Origin: Candidatus Latescibacterota bacterium
GTDB lineage: Bacteria > Latescibacterota > UBA2968 > GCA-2709665
DNA: 7,573 bases
NCBI GenBank assembly: GCA_030746455.1
Contig: JASLMQ010000167.1
Coordinates: 1 to 7,573 of the forward strand
Reading direction: 5' to 3'
Under the pieces are notes generated by a model. That model saw only the letters and a list, made by a program, of their open reading frames with translations. It made no database searches and was not told the DNA's origin. The position numbers and the translations under genes were made by a program. Below, in pieces: positions 6,695-7,573 of this stretch; positions within the stretch are counted from its first letter, which is position 1, and the number at the start of each line of letters is the position of its first letter.

Positions 6695-6747
6695 TCCCGG
6701 CCGCTGTTGACAACCTGTGGCAGTGGCATTCTTGCAGGCGGCCGGGA
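6695..6747. terminator. Hairpin downstream of the RraA-like gene
   Basis: TCCCGGCCGC (6695-6704) pairs exactly with GCGGCCGGGA (6738-6747) across a 33-nt loop, 35 nt after the TGA. It is very GC-rich and well placed as an operon terminator, but no T-tract follows. Its right arm is shared with a second hairpin, so the two are mutually exclusive. Confidence 0.45.
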
Positions 6748-6757
6748 CAGGTCCCGG
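6742..6757. repeat. 16-bp palindrome overlapping the larger hairpin
   Basis: CCGGGAC (6742-6748) and GTCCCGG (6751-6757) are exact inverted arms with a 2-nt centre (AG). Bases 6742-6747 are also the right arm of the 6695-6747 hairpin. The CCGGGACAGG part recurs at 6798-6807, so it may be a repeat unit or a protein-binding palindrome. Confidence 0.5.
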
Positions 6758-6903
6758 ATGCAGCCAATCCACCACTCGAGTGTCACTGTGATTACATCCG
6801 GGACAGGCTCCAGACACGAAAGCTGGGATATGCAGGATGGGGATAGTCCCAGGCGCTGACCCAAAGATGATGGCAAGCCGGATGCAGGTCGGAGCGTCTG
6901 GTG

Positions 6904-6948
6904 GAACCTGGATCCAGAGATGATTCGGATCCGCCGCCTACCAGGTTC
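6904..6948. promoter_or_regulatory. Compound inverted repeat upstream of the amidohydrolase gene
   Basis: GAACCTGG (6904-6911) pairs with CCAGGTTC (6941-6948). The 5' arm continues as ATCC (6912-6915), which pairs with GGAT (6927-6930), leaving a 10-nt bulge on the 3' side. A CCGCC/GGCGG pair (6931-6935 with 6949-6953) offers an alternative fold. It ends 17 nt before the Shine-Dalgarno of the next gene and could control its translation or bind a regulator. Confidence 0.4.
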
Positions 6949-6964
6949 AGGCGGAATATGACCA

Positions 6965-6972
6965 AAGAGAGG
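6965..6972 (+). promoter_or_regulatory. Ribosome binding site in front of an ATC codon
   Basis: AAGAGAGG ends 7 nt before ATC 6980. Strength and spacing match the sites of the two complete downstream-operon genes (7 nt before 2833, 8 nt before 4945), marking 6980 as the start position although it is not ATG, GTG or TTG. Confidence 0.5.
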
Positions 6973-6979
6973 CAACGGG

Positions 6980-7573
6980 ATCAAGGTCATCGACTCCCAT
7001 ACCCACGTGTGGCTTCGGAAGGCGGAGTCGGATCGGCGGGAGCTGCTCGAGTGCGTGGAGGCGGTTCCGCTGGAACGCATCTACGTGAGCGGGATTCCCG
7101 GATACCATCCGACGGTTGAAGAGGTGAGGGCCGTCAATGACGAGGTGCGTCTGTTCCTGGATGCCTGTCCGGTGGCAAGGGGACAGGTCTACCTCAATCC
7201 CGCGCTCGAACCGCAGGTGTTGGATGAGTTCCAGCGGTGCGTCGACCTGGGATTCTGCGGGGTGAAGCTCTGGATGGCGACTCGGGCCAGCGACCCCCGT
7301 AACTTCCCGATCTACGAGGCGGCCATCGAGAGGAGCATTCCCGTTCTGCTGCACTGCTTCGAGTTCGCGTTCGAACACGCGCCGAACCAGTCGAACGCCG
7401 TGGACTTCCGTGATGCGGCGATGCGGTATCCGGAATGCACCTTCATCATGGCTCACATGTCGGGGCGATTCGTGACCGGTGTCGAGGCGGCGGTCGGGCT
7501 GCCGAACGCGTACGTGGACCTTTGCGGGACCTACGGTGAGCTGGCCATGGTGGACTATGCCGTCGAGAAGCTC
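6980..7573 (+). CDS. Amidohydrolase_2-type metal-dependent hydrolase (3' partial, ATC in start position)
   Basis: The frame is open from 6962 through the window end; 198 codons are visible from ATC 6980. Seen, numbered from 6980: the metal-binding HxH at His7 and His9 (KVIDSHTHVW), GVKLW at 94-98 (Lys96), LLHCFEF with His125, and FIMAHMSG with His159, in the order and spacing of the Amidohydrolase_2 family (ACMSD, PDC lactonase and related TIM-barrel hydrolases/decarboxylases). The catalytic Asp near the C-terminus would lie beyond the window. The frame has a TGA at 6959-6961 and no ATG, GTG or TTG before HxH, so the start is either a non-standard ATC at 6980, or ATG 6958 with a one-base extra G in GGG 6977-6979 (deleting one gives MTKERQRIKVIDSH). 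Spacing to the Shine-Dalgarno favours 6980. Substrate unknown; lactone hydrolysis in sugar-acid metabolism is possible. Family call strong, start unresolved. Confidence 0.8.
   Translation, partial: MKVIDSHTHVWLRKAESDRRELLECVEAVPLERIYVSGIPGYHPTVEEVRAVNDEVRLFLDACPVARGQVYLNPALEPQVLDEFQRCVDLGFCGVKLWMATRASDPRNFPIYEAAIERSIPVLLHCFEFAFEHAPNQSNAVDFRDAAMRYPECTFIMAHMSGRFVTGVEAAVGLPNAYVDLCGTYGELAMVDYAVEKL

Larger units (their letters stand above)
6660..6979. other. Gene-free region between the RraA-like and amidohydrolase genes
   Basis: No convincing coding frame is seen on either strand across 320 nt. It contains a long hairpin (6695-6747), an overlapping short hairpin (6742-6757), two copies of CCGGGACAGG (6742-6751, 6798-6807), a GGGATAGTCCC motif (6840-6850), two copies of CCGGATGCAG (6754-6763, 6878-6887), and an inverted repeat just before the next gene (6904-6948). 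It probably ends one transcript and regulates or begins the next. Confidence 0.6.

Noticed and set aside
6707..6734. TTGACA at 6707-6712 as a promoter for the amidohydrolase
   Set aside because: The best -10 candidate (TTCTTG at about 6729) is poor, the site is in the loop of a hairpin, and the gene starts some 240 nt further on. Not excluded, but not supportable.
5886..6767. 293-residue minus-strand open frame covering the RraA-like gene
   Set aside because: His/Arg/Pro-rich, no motif, and the plus strand there encodes a clear RraA-like domain; treated as a shadow despite the plus-strand TAA.
6901..7119. 72-residue plus-strand open frame containing ATG 6958
   Set aside because: It runs in the wrong frame over the conserved HTHVW start of the amidohydrolase and is low-complexity. 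ATG 6958 matters only if a one-base indel joins it to the amidohydrolase frame.

Overview
The window is about 60% GC by eye and codes entirely on the + strand. It holds one 5'-truncated gene, four intact genes, one gene interrupted by a stop codon, and one 3'-truncated gene with no normal start codon. The set (PD40 beta-propeller protein of the oligogalacturonate-lyase type, SDR dehydrogenase, exported alpha/beta hydrolase, DUF4838/GH67-N-like protein, mannonate-dehydratase-like protein, RraA-like protein, Amidohydrolase_2 protein) resembles carbohydrate-use loci of uncultivated polysaccharide degraders such as Planctomycetota, Lentisphaerota, Poribacteria or Latescibacterota. That placement is a guess from gene content; there is no rRNA or other marker.

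Layout. 2-748: C-terminus of a PD40/WD40-like propeller protein. 749-889: intergenic region with two perfect tandem inverted repeats. 890-1669: SDR oxidoreductase. 1671-1703: a short GACCACAGAC-type repeat in which the next ORF begins. 1682-2797: alpha/beta hydrolase with a probable signal peptide. 2833-4911: DUF4838 protein with a strong Shine-Dalgarno. 4945-5895: UxuA/ManD-like sugar-acid dehydratase. 5907-6659: RraA-like aldolase-family gene with an in-frame TAA at its 11th codon. 6660-6979: gene-free region with several hairpins and repeated GGGACAG motifs. 6980-end: Amidohydrolase_2 protein whose reading frame has a good Shine-Dalgarno and the expected N-terminus but an ATC where the ATG should be.

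How the genes may work together. The simplest reading is uronic-acid use. The DUF4838 protein would act on a uronate-containing glycan or glycoside, as GH67 alpha-glucuronidases do. The SDR would interconvert fructuronate and mannonate, or do a similar sugar-acid step. The ManD-like enzyme would dehydrate mannonate to 2-keto-3-deoxygluconate (KDG). KDG is a 4-hydroxy-2-oxoacid, the substrate class of RraA-type aldolases, so the RraA-like protein could perform the final cleavage. This is inference from families and order; no substrate can be read from sequence.

Most notable: two adjacent genes at the 3' end each carry a single-base-type lesion at the N-terminus (TAA in the RraA-like gene, ATC start or a one-base indel in the amidohydrolase) while the rest of each frame looks intact. 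Recent inactivation, assembly error, or unusual initiation/recoding all fit. I found no CRISPR array, tRNA, rRNA, transposase or phage gene.
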